The notes: a model not told the origin generated them from the letters alone. DNA of 64,000 bases from Caenispirillum salinarum AK4 (GCF_000315795.1 NZ_ANHY01000020.1:1-64000); one strand, 5' to 3'. Shown: positions 7,941 to 17,098, counted from the stretch's first letter. Program-made: numbers and translations.

Positions 7941-9928
7941 GATCCCCCCTTGCTTACGTCCACCGTTCCCCCGGTTGCGACGATCTTCACGTTGGCGCCC
8001 TTGAGGGTGAGGTCCCCGGCGGCGACGATTTCCACGGTGCCGTCCTTGAGCATCCGCACGGCCGATCCGGCCGAGGCGTGCTCTATCGAGATCCCGCTGT
8101 CGCCGGCTCCCGCCGGCCGGTCGGTTGCCTGCGTCAGGTCGTCGGGCGCGAAGGAGCGGATGGTGAAACCGTTGACGTGAACCACCCGCTCCCCCAGCCC
8201 GTCGATCAGGTCATGGCTGGCGCGCCCCTCCTCGGGCAGCGGCACCGGGTCCGTTCCCTCGACCTGCGCGGGGATGCCCGCGGCCTCCTTGAAAGCCGGC
8301 AGGATCAACCACCAGTCGCCCGGGGCCGACCGGGCCGGAGCCGTGGCATCGGCATCGTCGCGGGTCTGCCAGAGGGCGCCGATATCCACCGGATCGTGCG
8401 GGTTGCGCTGGTTGTTCAACAGCATCACGCGCGTTCCGGGATATCGCGGAAGAACCTGTCCATACGGGCCCCACGCAAAGGTGGTGAGATACGGCACGTT
8501 GTCCTGAATGTCGTTCTTCGCCCGGTCGATGGCGTCCAGCCGCGCCCGGCGGGTCCCGCCGTGGTCGACGGTGCCGCGCAGCACCGCCGTGGCGTGGCCT
8601 CCCAGCCGCACCCGGTCTCCGTCCATTTCCGTGCGGGCGACGTGGCGGCGAACCTCGGCGATGGTAGCGACGGGACGCGCCGCGAAGGCGCTGTTGATGC
8701 GGTCCCCGACGCCCTTGCGCACCCCTTCGGCGGCACCGGCGGAGGGGCCGGCCTCCGCGTCCTCGCCGGCGTCGCCCTCGCCGTCACGCACGCGGGCGAC
8801 GTCCCACGCCTCGGCGCCGCCGCCCTCGACCACCACGCCCGACAGAACGGTCCGCCATCCCGACCGGCGGCCGAGGTCGTGGGCGACGCCGCTGATGTAG
8901 AGGGTTACGGACTCCGGCGCGTCATTGCCCAGTCCCGCCGGGGCGGATGCCAGGCCGAACCCGCCGAACAGGCCATCGCGCGCCGGCAGGGGCGTGAACG
9001 ACACCAGGTCACCGGGCTTGAGGTCCGGCTGGCCGACGCAGGTCAGGCGGTAGCCGGCGCGCGCCTTGGGCCGGCCGTCCACGTTCTCGTGCGGCGCCAC
9101 GGGCGCGTGATCGCCGGTCGCGGCAATTTCGACGATCACCTGGCGGGCATCCAGGTTCACGGTCCCGGCGGCCGCGTCGTGGGGAATGGGCCGCCAGGGC
9201 CCCACCGTCAGCCTGCCGTCGCGGAACAGGAACAGCGCCCGGCCGCGGCGGAAGGGCGGTCGGGCCATCATCTGCCGGCGCAGGTCGGACAGGGCCTCCA
9301 GCGCCGGCCGGCCGGGCGGAAAGGCAATCGGCCCCGGCGCAACGGTGCTGCCGTCGTCGGGCGCCGGGATCGTGAAGTCCACCTCCGCGGTCAGACCCAG
9401 CGCTTCCAGAAGGCGAGCGGCGGCATCGAGCGCGTCTTCGCCGGCCACCGGATCACCCGGAGACGGGGTCCGCGCGTTGGCGATACGGTCGTAGAGGGCG
9501 GTCCGTCCCTCGACGTGGGTGGCGATCTCCAGCCCCTCCACCGATCGGGCAAGGCGGGTGACGCGGAACGTCTCCAGCACCGGCGCCGCATCGTCGTCCG
9601 GCGCGTCACCCACCCGATCGCGCCAGAACAGGTGCACCGAAACGAAGATGCCCGCCGGACGCTCCACGCGCGTGGTGGCGCCGGCAGGACCGGCGCCCGC
9701 CTGCGCGTTGGCGAGGGCGGCGAAATGGTCGTCCCGCAGGCGCCACAGCGTCCCGGTCAGCCGTCCGGCCGTCAGGCCACCCTCAAGGGAGACCGAGAGA
9801 TCGGCGTAATGATCCGTGTGATCGACCGCGAACAGCTTCTTGCCCACCGCCTCACCATCGGCGGCATGGAAGGTCAGTCGCCAGCCCGGCGACCGGCCCG
9901 GGCGCATCGTCGGGTCGCTCTCAGCCAT
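7937..9928 (-). CDS. VgrG/gp5-gp27-like central spike protein
   Basis: A 663-residue spike. The first ~400 residues resemble the gp27-like hub (beta-barrels with GYRLTCVGQPDLKPGDLVSF, typical of gpD/VgrG hubs). About residues 440-560 form the gp5-like OB fold, containing the VPYLTTFAWGPYGQVLPRYP stretch and DWWLILP. Residues about 610-663 end in alternating beta repeats (AVRMLKDGTVEIVAAGDLTL and similar), the needle-like beta-helix. There is no lysozyme domain and no obvious C-terminal effector extension. It overlaps the previous gene by eight bases and the next by four. The trimer would be the piercing tip of the injection machine. Confidence 0.8.
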   Translation of the reverse strand: MAESDPTMRPGRSPGWRLTFHAADGEAVGKKLFAVDHTDHYADLSVSLEGGLTAGRLTGTLWRLRDDHFAALANAQAGAGPAGATTRVERPAGIFVSVHLFWRDRVGDAPDDDAAPVLETFRVTRLARSVEGLEIATHVEGRTALYDRIANARTPSPGDPVAGEDALDAAARLLEALGLTAEVDFTIPAPDDGSTVAPGPIAFPPGRPALEALSDLRRQMMARPPFRRGRALFLFRDGRLTVGPWRPIPHDAAAGTVNLDARQVIVEIAATGDHAPVAPHENVDGRPKARAGYRLTCVGQPDLKPGDLVSFTPLPARDGLFGGFGLASAPAGLGNDAPESVTLYISGVAHDLGRRSGWRTVLSGVVVEGGGAEAWDVARVRDGEGDAGEDAEAGPSAGAAEGVRKGVGDRINSAFAARPVATIAEVRRHVARTEMDGDRVRLGGHATAVLRGTVDHGGTRRARLDAIDRAKNDIQDNVPYLTTFAWGPYGQVLPRYPGTRVMLLNNQRNPHDPVDIGALWQTRDDADATAPARSAPGDWWLILPAFKEAAGIPAQVEGTDPVPLPEEGRASHDLIDGLGERVVHVNGFTIRSFAPDDLTQATDRPAGAGDSGISIEHASAGSAVRMLKDGTVEIVAAGDLTLKGANVKIVATGGTVDVSKGGS

Positions 9929-10637
9929 GCAGCAGGCTCCAGTTCAGTCCGCCGGGCACGGCGGCGGCGGCGCCTGTGCCGGAGGACTCGCTTTCAGCCT
10001 CCACGGCGATGCGCTCGCGCTTGTTCTTCGGCCCTGTCAGGTAGGACAGCCGGCCGCGCAGGCTCTCGCGGCAAACCTGGGCGTCGAAGGCGGGGCTGCC
10101 GTCGCGCAGCGTCCGCCATGCCAGGTCGATCCGGCTGCCCGCGACAGCCGGGCCGGCCATGGCCCCGGACGTGAGCGTGAAGGACAGCACCATCAACTCG
10201 ACGCCCGCCGACGCCGGCCCGGCCGACACCGCCGGCAGAAGCATCCGGTGGCCGGCGACGAGAGGGCACGCGCCGGCCGCCACGCCGTCGGCAATGAACA
10301 GGATGCGCGGCGCGGGCCTGGAGCGGCTTTCAGCCAAGGCCGAGAGCACAGCGTCCGACGTTGGAAGGCCCGGGACGGGCGCTGGCGCGGAGGCGCCCTG
10401 ATCGGCGCCCCGGGCGATCACCAAGTCGCGGGGCTCCGTCAGCCAGCGGCGCACCTGGCCGCTCGAGAGGAACAGGACAGCGCGGAAGCCGTCGGGCCCG
10501 AACGGCAGGCGGAACGGCAAGCCGCGCGCGACGTCGACCCGGAGGCGTGTGAACCCGGCCGGCACTGCGGGGATACCGCCGCCGTCTTCGGCAGCCGGCG
10601 GATTCAGCGCGGCGATGGTGGGGGTGTTCAGATTCAT
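9921..10637 (-). CDS. uncharacterised injection-operon protein, upstream of the spike
   Basis: A 238-residue protein not recognised by eye. It is Pro/Ala-rich at the N-terminus, has a beta-rich middle (GVELMVLSFTLTSGAMAGPA) and a charged C-terminal tail containing GPKNKRERIAVEAESE. In P2-like and Afp-like clusters, the gene before the spike is often a small hub or LysM-type protein joining tube and spike. No LysM motif is visible. It is four bases after the preceding gene and overlaps the VgrG-like gene by eight, so it is part of the coupled unit. Role as a hub/adaptor is inference from position. Confidence 0.6.
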   Translation of the reverse strand: MNLNTPTIAALNPPAAEDGGGIPAVPAGFTRLRVDVARGLPFRLPFGPDGFRAVLFLSSGQVRRWLTEPRDLVIARGADQGASAPAPVPGLPTSDAVLSALAESRSRPAPRILFIADGVAAGACPLVAGHRMLLPAVSAGPASAGVELMVLSFTLTSGAMAGPAVAGSRIDLAWRTLRDGSPAFDAQVCRESLRGRLSYLTGPKNKRERIAVEAESESSGTGAAAAVPGGLNWSLLHG

Positions 10638-10641
10638 GGCA

Positions 10642-11136
10642 TCACCCCGTGAACGGATCGATGGCGGAACTGATCGCCACGTTGGCGACGTCCAGCGCCT
10701 GAGGCAGAAGACCGGGGCGCGGCAGGTGGGCGAGCGTCATGCTGACGTCCAGCGCCTTGCGCTTCTGCGCGCTGGCGGAAAACGTCAGGCTTTCAATGTA
10801 GATGTCGGTCCGCAGCGTCATGGAGGTCCAGAGGAACAGGCCCCCGACCTCGCCGTTGGTGAGGTCCTGCAAGGGGTTCCAGGCGATGGCCTGCTCGGCG
10901 AAGGTCTCCAGCGCCTCCTTCCACACGAACCGCAACTGTCCGGGCAGCACGGCGGTCAGGCTGATCCTGTCGTCGTGGGAGTTCATCAGGACGCGGTCGC
11001 TCTGCGTGCCGATGGGCGGCAGGTGGTAGCTTGACGTCAGGCTGATCGACGTCACCGACCACAACGGCACCGGCGCGGCGACAAGACCGATGATGGCGCT
11101 GGGCATTCCGTGGCGCTGAAAGGTGGAGCTGCTCAT
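10642..11136 (-). CDS. putative tail-hub or tube-initiation protein
   Basis: A 164-residue beta-rich protein. The C-terminal half contains LTFSASAQKRKALDVSMTL followed by HLPRPG, reminiscent of phage tail proteins (P2 gpU and related hub proteins) that end in a strand, Arg/Lys pair and long strand. The core SAVxLPGQLRFVWKEALETF style segment is also typical of tail proteins that self-assemble. The start overlaps the stop of the SUKH-like gene (ATGA). Assigned as a structural protein of the injection machine by style and position; the exact part is uncertain. Confidence 0.5.
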   Translation of the reverse strand: MSSSTFQRHGMPSAIIGLVAAPVPLWSVTSISLTSSYHLPPIGTQSDRVLMNSHDDRISLTAVLPGQLRFVWKEALETFAEQAIAWNPLQDLTNGEVGGLFLWTSMTLRTDIYIESLTFSASAQKRKALDVSMTLAHLPRPGLLPQALDVANVAISSAIDPFTG

Positions 11137-12032
11137 GCGCGGCGGGCCTCCTCGATCCAGAAGGTGAGCACGTCGGCGAACCGGCCGAGCAGCCGGCCGG
11201 TTTCCGGGTGTTCAGGGTCGCTGCAGGCCAGAAGCCGGTCGGCCGGCAGGTCCTGCCAGTCGCCCTGGGTGACACCGAGCGTGCCAAGCTCGGGATCGTG
11301 GCCGACGATCACGACGCCGCCTCCGGCGACGGCCCGCATTTGGTTGAAAGGCACGATTTCGCGGCGCGAGGCGGCAAAATAGACACCGTCGGTGACCTTG
11401 AGGATCTCTCCCAGGGCAAAGCTCACCACCAGACCCCCCGCACGCCGGGCCTGCACGAATGCAACCGGCGCGATGCCGGGGCGAAGGTCGACGCCCGGAG
11501 GGGGATTGGCAGCCGCGGCGCGGAACCGCTCCAGCGCGCGTTCGCCCAGCGTCGGCGCGTGCCAGGGGTGGTGGCCGTCCTGCACGGCTGCCAGAAAGGC
11601 GGCCAGCGTTTCACCGCAGGGCACCACCTCGTCGGCGGCCATGAGCCCGCGCTCCACCCAGAAAACGAAGCCGGGTCCGAGGCCGAGGCGGTCGAACATG
11701 TCCAGGAAGAAGACGCCCTCCGCCCGGTCGGTGGCGAAATACGTCATGTCCGCCAGTTCACCGAAGGCGGCCCGGCCGCCGTTGACGTCTTCGAAAACGG
11801 GGGGCTCCAGCAGCTCGACGGGCCCCACCGCCAGGTCGAACCGCGCGGTGTAGAGCGCCGTCAGCTCCGCCGGCATGGGCGCGACCTGCGCCATGCGCGC
11901 CAGTTCCTGGGGCCGCGCGGGTTCAGGGCGGGCGCCGCCCTCCAGGGCACGCGCGATGACCCGGTCGATGGTGGGGGGCGGTCCGCTGTGTCCGCCCGGC
12001 CCGCTGTTCCTTTGCTTCTGCTTCCTGCTCAT
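11133..12032 (-). CDS. SUKH (SMI1/KNR4)-like immunity protein for the adjacent nuclease
   Basis: A 299-residue soluble protein with no signal or membrane segment. Residues about 50-155 follow the SUKH pattern: PAELTALYTARFD, then F-G-E-L, MTYFATDRAEGVFFLD, then VFWVERGLMAADEVVPCG and the terminal helix TLAAFLAAV. This order (proline-led helix, strand with D-x-x-G, strand with acidic end, F-L helix) is the family signature. Residues 160-299 are an extra domain not recognised. SUKH proteins neutralise nuclease toxins of the HNH/EndoVII class, and the upstream gene encodes just such a protein, its stop overlapping this start (ATGA). The pairing makes toxin and immunity the best reading. The match is by eye, so a structural or unrelated role is not excluded. 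Confidence 0.6.
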   Translation of the reverse strand: MSRKQKQRNSGPGGHSGPPPTIDRVIARALEGGARPEPARPQELARMAQVAPMPAELTALYTARFDLAVGPVELLEPPVFEDVNGGRAAFGELADMTYFATDRAEGVFFLDMFDRLGLGPGFVFWVERGLMAADEVVPCGETLAAFLAAVQDGHHPWHAPTLGERALERFRAAAANPPPGVDLRPGIAPVAFVQARRAGGLVVSFALGEILKVTDGVYFAASRREIVPFNQMRAVAGGGVVIVGHDPELGTLGVTQGDWQDLPADRLLACSDPEHPETGRLLGRFADVLTFWIEEARRA

Positions 12033-13129
12033 TTCGGCCGCCAGTTCCCCAGCAGTTCGTCGTATTTGTCCTTGGGAATGTTGGGCAGCACCGCGCTTTC
12101 GAAATAGGCGTCGAACACGGCCAGATACTCGGCGATCTTGTGTTCCGGCATCTGGGTGATCCGCAAATCGGCGATTGCCCATTCCCGGATGTCCTCGAAC
12201 GTGATGCCGGCGGCGTTGCGCGTCGACTTCTGCCCGTTCTGCACGGCCGTGATCGAGCCGTGGGGCGAGCCCCGACGACTGTTGCGCAGCCAGATAGTGG
12301 GTGCCGCGCCGCCGTCGTAGTTGTACGTCTTGAACAGTTTGGTCATCAGCGAGTTCTGCAGGCCGTGGTGACACTGCATCAGCGCCGTCGTGCGCGGCCG
12401 GCGCTGATAGGGCGACTGGAGCACGTCGAACTCGCTGAATTCCAGTTGCTTGTTGCCCGAGGGATCGAAGGTTTCCACGTGGTAGCGGCCGTTCCGCACC
12501 CGGAAACGCACCGATGCGTCGTCGGCGAAGAACCGGGTGTAGCTGCCGTCCGGGTTGCGCTTGAAGGTGTAGTGACCGCCCTCGATCCGCGACCGCCGGC
12601 CGGGTTTCGTGGGCGTCAGGTCGGCGGTCACGTCACGCCGGTCCTGGGTGCGGACGGAGGCGTCCGTCTCCCTGATCTCCTTCACCAGGTGTTCGGGCAG
12701 GCCGAGCGCGATGTCCGGCGGCGGCTCGATGTCGTGGAAGGGCTTGCCCAGGTCCTTGAGCGCGGCATCCAGCTCGGAATAAAGGCCCTCGATCTTCCGA
12801 AGCTGCGTGTCGAGGTCGTCCCGGTCGCCGGAAAGGCGCCCGCCCGACCCGTCCCGGCGTTCGAAGTTCAGAAGCTCGTCGTACAGCGTGTCCAGCCGGT
12901 CACGCAGGTCGACCACCTTGGCCACCAGGCCCGACTTCTCGCGCACCAGATGGTTGCCGTAGCGCAGAAGGGTGGTGCCCAGCATGTCCTCAAGGATGCG
13001 GTCGGCCTTTTCCGGCGGGAAACCCAATTCGTCGGTCATGCGACGCCGGGCGGCGCCAAAGCCCTCGTCGCCGGCGATGATGGCGCCAAGGTCTATGCCG
13101 GTGTCGTGGCCGCGGAACGAAAAGCGCAT
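12029..13129 (-). CDS. probable nuclease effector (HNH/EndoVII xHH type) of the injection system
   Basis: A 366-residue two-part protein. Residues 1-170 are largely helical and charged, with a coiled coil about 60-125; this could be the loading or adaptor region. Residues about 240-366 look like an HNH/EndoVII-superfamily toxin: MQCHHGLQNSLM at 252-262 supplies the C-H-H signature, then APTIWLRNSRRGSPHGS (276-292) with a further His at 290, then AVQNGQK and a terminal helical bundle beginning TFEDIREW. The arrangement xHH, then the P-x-I-x-L strand, then S-P-H and Q is that of polymorphic-toxin nucleases. No signal peptide is present, in line with loading into an injection tube. The next gene, overlapping by four bases, is SUKH-like immunity. 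Target (DNA or RNA, bacterial or eukaryotic) cannot be told. Confidence 0.65.
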   Translation of the reverse strand: MRFSFRGHDTGIDLGAIIAGDEGFGAARRRMTDELGFPPEKADRILEDMLGTTLLRYGNHLVREKSGLVAKVVDLRDRLDTLYDELLNFERRDGSGGRLSGDRDDLDTQLRKIEGLYSELDAALKDLGKPFHDIEPPPDIALGLPEHLVKEIRETDASVRTQDRRDVTADLTPTKPGRRSRIEGGHYTFKRNPDGSYTRFFADDASVRFRVRNGRYHVETFDPSGNKQLEFSEFDVLQSPYQRRPRTTALMQCHHGLQNSLMTKLFKTYNYDGGAAPTIWLRNSRRGSPHGSITAVQNGQKSTRNAAGITFEDIREWAIADLRITQMPEHKIAEYLAVFDAYFESAVLPNIPKDKYDELLGNWRPK

Positions 13130-13131
13130 GG

Positions 13132-16100
13132 TCAGGGCGCCTCCTCGGCGCTGGGCAGCCTCTCGTCGCGCAGGCCCTCCTGGTATTCCTCAAGGCGTTG
13201 GATGAGGGCGTTTTCGGCCTCGTCGGCCACGGGCTCGGCGGCTGCGGGCGCCACCGGGCCGCCCGGCCCGCTTCGGGCTGCCCCTCCGCCGGCACCGATC
13301 GTGATCTCGCGGTGGATTTCCCGCATGAGCGGCCCGAGAACCAGCGGCATCACCTGCCCCATGGCCTGTTCGGTCAGCACCTCCTTGGCGACGGCGACTT
13401 CGATGCCATGCCGGGCCTGCTCGGCCATGCTGTCCATGAACCGGCGACGGGCGTGGCGCCCCATTGCGCCCACGCCGGCCGCAGAACCCTGCCGGCCCAC
13501 CACGCGGGCTCCGGCACCGGCCGTTTTCAGGACCGGCACCACCACGTCGATGGCCGCCATGACGACCTCAAGTTCGGCCAGGAACAGGTCCATCTCCACC
13601 TGTGCCTTGGACAGGATGACCTCCGGATCGATCATCGCGCCGTACAGGCGCGCCTGCCCGGCGGCGTCGGCATAAGAGGCAGCCGCCACCCCCGCACCGG
13701 CAACCATGGCCAGCGGCGGGCAAACCACGGCCAGGGCCAGCAGGCTCACCGTCTGGCCGAAGGCCACCAGCCCCTGGCGGCCCAGTTCCACGCTCATGAC
13801 GAAGTCGAGGCCGCCGGCATAGGCGCGGTCGCCCTGGAAGGCGTCGCCGACGGCTTCGTGCGCCAGAAGGTGGACGCCCTGAAGCTTGTAGCTTGTGTAG
13901 GGCACGGTCCGGTTGGGCAGGTCGTCGGATATCTTGCCGGACAGGAAGGCGAAATCGTCTTCCGCCTTGGTCTTGCGCTGCATTTCCGCGTTGTTGGCGA
14001 GCATCTCCTGCAGCAGGCTTTCCAGGTACGCGCGCGCGGCACCGGGGTTCTGGCGGAACGCGCCGACCACTTCGGGAATGTCCTGGAACTGGTGGATCAG
14101 AGGATCCACGGACGTCGCCATGCCGTGGCGGAAGGCAATGGCCTGCTCCAGTTCGGCGACCGACCACAGCCGCCCGTCGGCATCGCGGATGCGGGCGCCC
14201 TGCGGCGTGCGGACGATCTCGCCGGCCTTGCGGCCGCCAGGATCGCGCAAGGCGGCTTCGTCCAGCACCTGCTGGCCGAGCGACGCGGTGAGCGCGCCGC
14301 GCGCGTCCTTCCACGAGGAATAGACCTGCCCGATCATGGCCGAGGTCTCGCCGGACCATGCGGCGTCCTCCCGCAGGCGGTCGCGCAACTGCCGCAGGTC
14401 GGCCTCCGGCGCGACCAGGCCCAGGATAAGCGCCCGAACCTGGCCGTAATAGCGATCCATGTTGGCCAGCCGCGCCCGTATCTGCTGCTCGGACGCGCGC
14501 AGAAGCTGCAGCATGACGATCTGGCAGGTCCGCTTGAACAGGGCGCCGGTGGCCCGTTCCACCGTCGGCGAATAGCGCTTGTAGAAAGCCAGCGCCCATC
14601 CGACGCCGTCGCCCTCGAACGTGCCGGTGATCATCCGCTTGATGGGCGGCAGGTCGTATACCTCGACCATCAGATGCTGGAAGCGGGTCAGCAGCGGCGT
14701 GACGCCGGCCACATAGCGCATCACCTGCACCGCCCGGCTGCGTTCGGGCGCCATGTCGATGCTGCCCAGGTTCCCGCCGCCGCCGGGTGTCGGGCGGGTG
14801 CTCGACGGTGCCGTCTCGGCATGGGTGGCGACCGAGGACGCGCGGACGCCGATCATGTACGCGGCGGCGATGGCGAAGCTGCCGCAATGGTCGCCTTCCG
14901 GCATTTCCAGGCGGAAGGCGATCTGCCGCATCAGCCGGCTCAATGCATCGCCGAAGCGGCCCAGCTCGTCCAGGCTGGGCTCGCCATTCAAGGAGCCCAG
15001 GCCCAGTTCGACGGTGGTGCCGTCGGGGCTGGCGGGATAGAAGGCGGCCGGCCCGGTCAGGGCCTCCCCGGGCGCGGGCCCGCCGAAGGCCGCACCACGC
15101 CGACCACCGCCGGCGCCGGCGTTTTCACGGCCATCGGCACCGGCATTGGCATCGACACCGGCGCCACCGTCTTCCGCCGTGCCCGCCGCAGCGACGTCGC
15201 CCCCGTCCTTGCCGTACGCCTCGGCGCGCGGCGCGACGTGCGTCATCGGAAAGACGGCCAGGCTGGAGCCGGGAAACGCATCGGGCGGAACGGAACACCA
15301 GGTCGTATCCCCCGGAGCCTCGAGCGCGGCCAGATACCCCTGCTTGTGGATCAGCGATCCGGCGGCACTGGCGGCGTGCGCATCAAGGGCCTCGCGCATG
15401 TCCGCGTCCAGGCTTGCCCCCTCCTGCGCAAGGATTTCACGGGCCACCTCGTAGTACCGCTCCCGCAGATAGGCTTCAGCGCCGCCGACCGGAACGACCT
15501 TCCGCAAGGTGACCCGGGGCGCCGTCGGCATGGCTCCGCCGGAAACGGCGACGTCGCCCTCATCGTCGATCTCGGTTCTCTGGACGGATTGCCCGACCTC
15601 GAAATTCGCGACGTGGCGGTAGTACAGACGCCCGTCGGCGCGCTGCGTGACCTTCACCACCACGACGGCATACGCGCCCGGAACAATCAGAAGAACGCCG
15701 ACCGGCTGCCCGAGCGGCGCATGAGAGTCCGGCACAGTCAGAAGAAACCGGCCGATGCTCTGCCGCAAATAGTCGGCGTCGCTTCCGTCCCAGGCCCACA
15801 GCCTGACGCGCTGGGTATCGCGGTCCACCTCCGGGGCCTCGGGGCCGGCCATGTAGATGGGAACATCGGCGGTACCGCCGGCATAGCTGGGGATGCGATA
15901 GCGGCCGCCCCGCCGGCGGCCGCGCTCCATCCTGTCCCGTGGCGCCGCCGGCACCGGCTCGGGCGCCTGGGTGAGTCGGGCGGCGGCGGTGTTGGGTGTG
16001 GCCGCCACGGCAGCGCGCAGACCGGCTGACACCGCCCGCTCGGCATCCTGCTGCCAGTCCCTTGACAAAGCTGCGGCCGCGCCCGCCCACGTGAAGGTGG

Positions 16101-16278
16101 GCGCGTGCAGGCGGGGCACGGCATAGCCCCCGCGCGGCGCGATCACCTCGGCATCGACTTCGGCCAGCGCCCGGCGGGCGGCGGCGGACACGGCCGCCTC
16201 CACCTCCGCCAGGTGCTCGGCCCGGGCCAGCGCCGGATCAAGCCGCAGCGTAAGCGGTATGTGCACCTCCACCGGCAT
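13132..16278 (-). CDS. very large uncharacterised protein of the injection operon (possible payload or tape-measure analogue)
   Basis: A 1,048-residue protein, the largest here, with no family recognised. Residues 1-130 are helical; 130-300 look beta-rich (LTVPDSHAPLGQPVGVLLIV, YAVVVVKVTQRADGRLYY); 330-430 are low-complexity Gly/Ala/Asp; 470-830 are mainly helical with Arg/Leu; about 835-875 is a hydrophobic double segment (TVSLLALAVVCPPLAMVAGA); 930-1000 is an amphipathic helical end, and the last 45 residues are Gly/Pro/Glu-rich. Tape-measure proteins of contractile tails are long, helical and carry hydrophobic segments, but they rarely have a beta-rich N-terminal third. The hydrophobic segment also suits a membrane-active toxin. 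It ends three bases before the nuclease gene and begins 15 bases after the 99-residue gene. Confidence 0.7.
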   Translation of the reverse strand: MPVEVHIPLTLRLDPALARAEHLAEVEAAVSAAARRALAEVDAEVIAPRGGYAVPRLHAPTFTWAGAAAALSRDWQQDAERAVSAGLRAAVAATPNTAAARLTQAPEPVPAAPRDRMERGRRRGGRYRIPSYAGGTADVPIYMAGPEAPEVDRDTQRVRLWAWDGSDADYLRQSIGRFLLTVPDSHAPLGQPVGVLLIVPGAYAVVVVKVTQRADGRLYYRHVANFEVGQSVQRTEIDDEGDVAVSGGAMPTAPRVTLRKVVPVGGAEAYLRERYYEVAREILAQEGASLDADMREALDAHAASAAGSLIHKQGYLAALEAPGDTTWCSVPPDAFPGSSLAVFPMTHVAPRAEAYGKDGGDVAAAGTAEDGGAGVDANAGADGRENAGAGGGRRGAAFGGPAPGEALTGPAAFYPASPDGTTVELGLGSLNGEPSLDELGRFGDALSRLMRQIAFRLEMPEGDHCGSFAIAAAYMIGVRASSVATHAETAPSSTRPTPGGGGNLGSIDMAPERSRAVQVMRYVAGVTPLLTRFQHLMVEVYDLPPIKRMITGTFEGDGVGWALAFYKRYSPTVERATGALFKRTCQIVMLQLLRASEQQIRARLANMDRYYGQVRALILGLVAPEADLRQLRDRLREDAAWSGETSAMIGQVYSSWKDARGALTASLGQQVLDEAALRDPGGRKAGEIVRTPQGARIRDADGRLWSVAELEQAIAFRHGMATSVDPLIHQFQDIPEVVGAFRQNPGAARAYLESLLQEMLANNAEMQRKTKAEDDFAFLSGKISDDLPNRTVPYTSYKLQGVHLLAHEAVGDAFQGDRAYAGGLDFVMSVELGRQGLVAFGQTVSLLALAVVCPPLAMVAGAGVAAASYADAAGQARLYGAMIDPEVILSKAQVEMDLFLAELEVVMAAIDVVVPVLKTAGAGARVVGRQGSAAGVGAMGRHARRRFMDSMAEQARHGIEVAVAKEVLTEQAMGQVMPLVLGPLMREIHREITIGAGGGAARSGPGGPVAPAAAEPVADEAENALIQRLEEYQEGLRDERLPSAEEAP

Positions 16279-16293
16279 GCCGCACGCGCCTCC

Positions 16294-16593
16294 TCAACCG
16301 TCGGACAGGACCGCCGCGACCGCGCGCAGGGTGCGCTCCTCGGCCTCGCCGCCTGTGCCGTCGCCAGCGGTCGACGAGCGCGGAGCGACCTCGCGCAGTT
16401 CCACCTGAACGGGGAAGAAGACCTGAACGGTGGTGCCGGCGTCTTCGACCGCCTGGATCGCTTCCGCCTCGCCGCCGGCCGCCGGGTAGACGATTTCGTT
16501 CTCGTGGACCAGCGCGAGCCCGGTGCGGGTGACGCGCTTGGGGCGCCGGGGCACGCTGCCGCCGCCCAGAACGCCGAACGTGGTGTCCGCCAT
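16294..16593 (-). CDS. small uncharacterised protein after the tube gene
   Basis: A 99-residue protein, start codon sharing a base with the tube gene stop (TGATG). It has a basic stretch (GSVPRRPKRVTRTG), then VHENEIVYPAAGGEAE and a beta-rich half VQVFFPVQVELREVAPRS. Short proteins after the tube in Afp/PVC clusters include the tail cap, small second tube or chaperone types; none can be picked out. Coupled translation suggests it is made in proportion with the tube. Confidence 0.65.
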   Translation of the reverse strand: MADTTFGVLGGGSVPRRPKRVTRTGLALVHENEIVYPAAGGEAEAIQAVEDAGTTVQVFFPVQVELREVAPRSSTAGDGTGGEAEERTLRAVAAVLSDG

Positions 16594-17048
16594 CAGCTTT
16601 CGATGGGCGCGCCGACGGCGGCCGCGTCCTGGCTGGCAGACTTGGCCTCGCCGCCCAGGGCGAAACCGGAGAACGTCGCCGTGGGGGCCCCGGAAATGGC
16701 CGCTGAGCTGGGCGTCGCATTGGTGATGAAGCAGTTGTCCAGCAGAACCTCGGTCAGCGACCATTCCGGATCGCTGCCGTCGTCCACTTCCTCCATCACC
16801 ACCCGGAACGCCGTGCGGTCCAGCGCCAGCTTGGTCAGTTCCGCCGTCGCGGTCCCAAGCGCCTTCACGGTGATGGTGAAGTTGATCTGCTCGGGCATGG
16901 CGATGACGCCGATGTTGATCGCCTCCACCGAATGCAGGGGCTCGGCGTTCATGGCGAAGCTGGGCTGGAAGCTTTCGATGGGCGTGATGGTCTTTTCGCC
17001 GCTGCCGGTGTCGTATTTGACGACAAGGCGGGAGTTCCAGGACGGCAT
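16593..17048 (-). CDS. tail-tube (inner tube) protein
   Basis: A 151-residue beta-rich protein located immediately after the sheath gene, the standard place for the inner tube in P2-like phages, Afp and PVC clusters. It contains the SFQPSFAMNAEPLHSVEAIN segment and later the INFTITVKALG and LLDNCFITNATPSSAAISGA strands, typical of Hcp/gp19-like tube subunits that have alternating strands and a conserved N/S-rich turn. The ATG at 17048 has AGGAG nine bases upstream. Subunits stack as hexamers to form the channel loaded with payload. Confidence 0.7.
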   Translation of the reverse strand: MPSWNSRLVVKYDTGSGEKTITPIESFQPSFAMNAEPLHSVEAINIGVIAMPEQINFTITVKALGTATAELTKLALDRTAFRVVMEEVDDGSDPEWSLTEVLLDNCFITNATPSSAAISGAPTATFSGFALGGEAKSASQDAAAVGAPIES

Positions 17049-17098
17049 GACTGTGGGCTCCTATCGGGCTAGGCAAGTGCAGGGCGGGCGGCCGCGCC

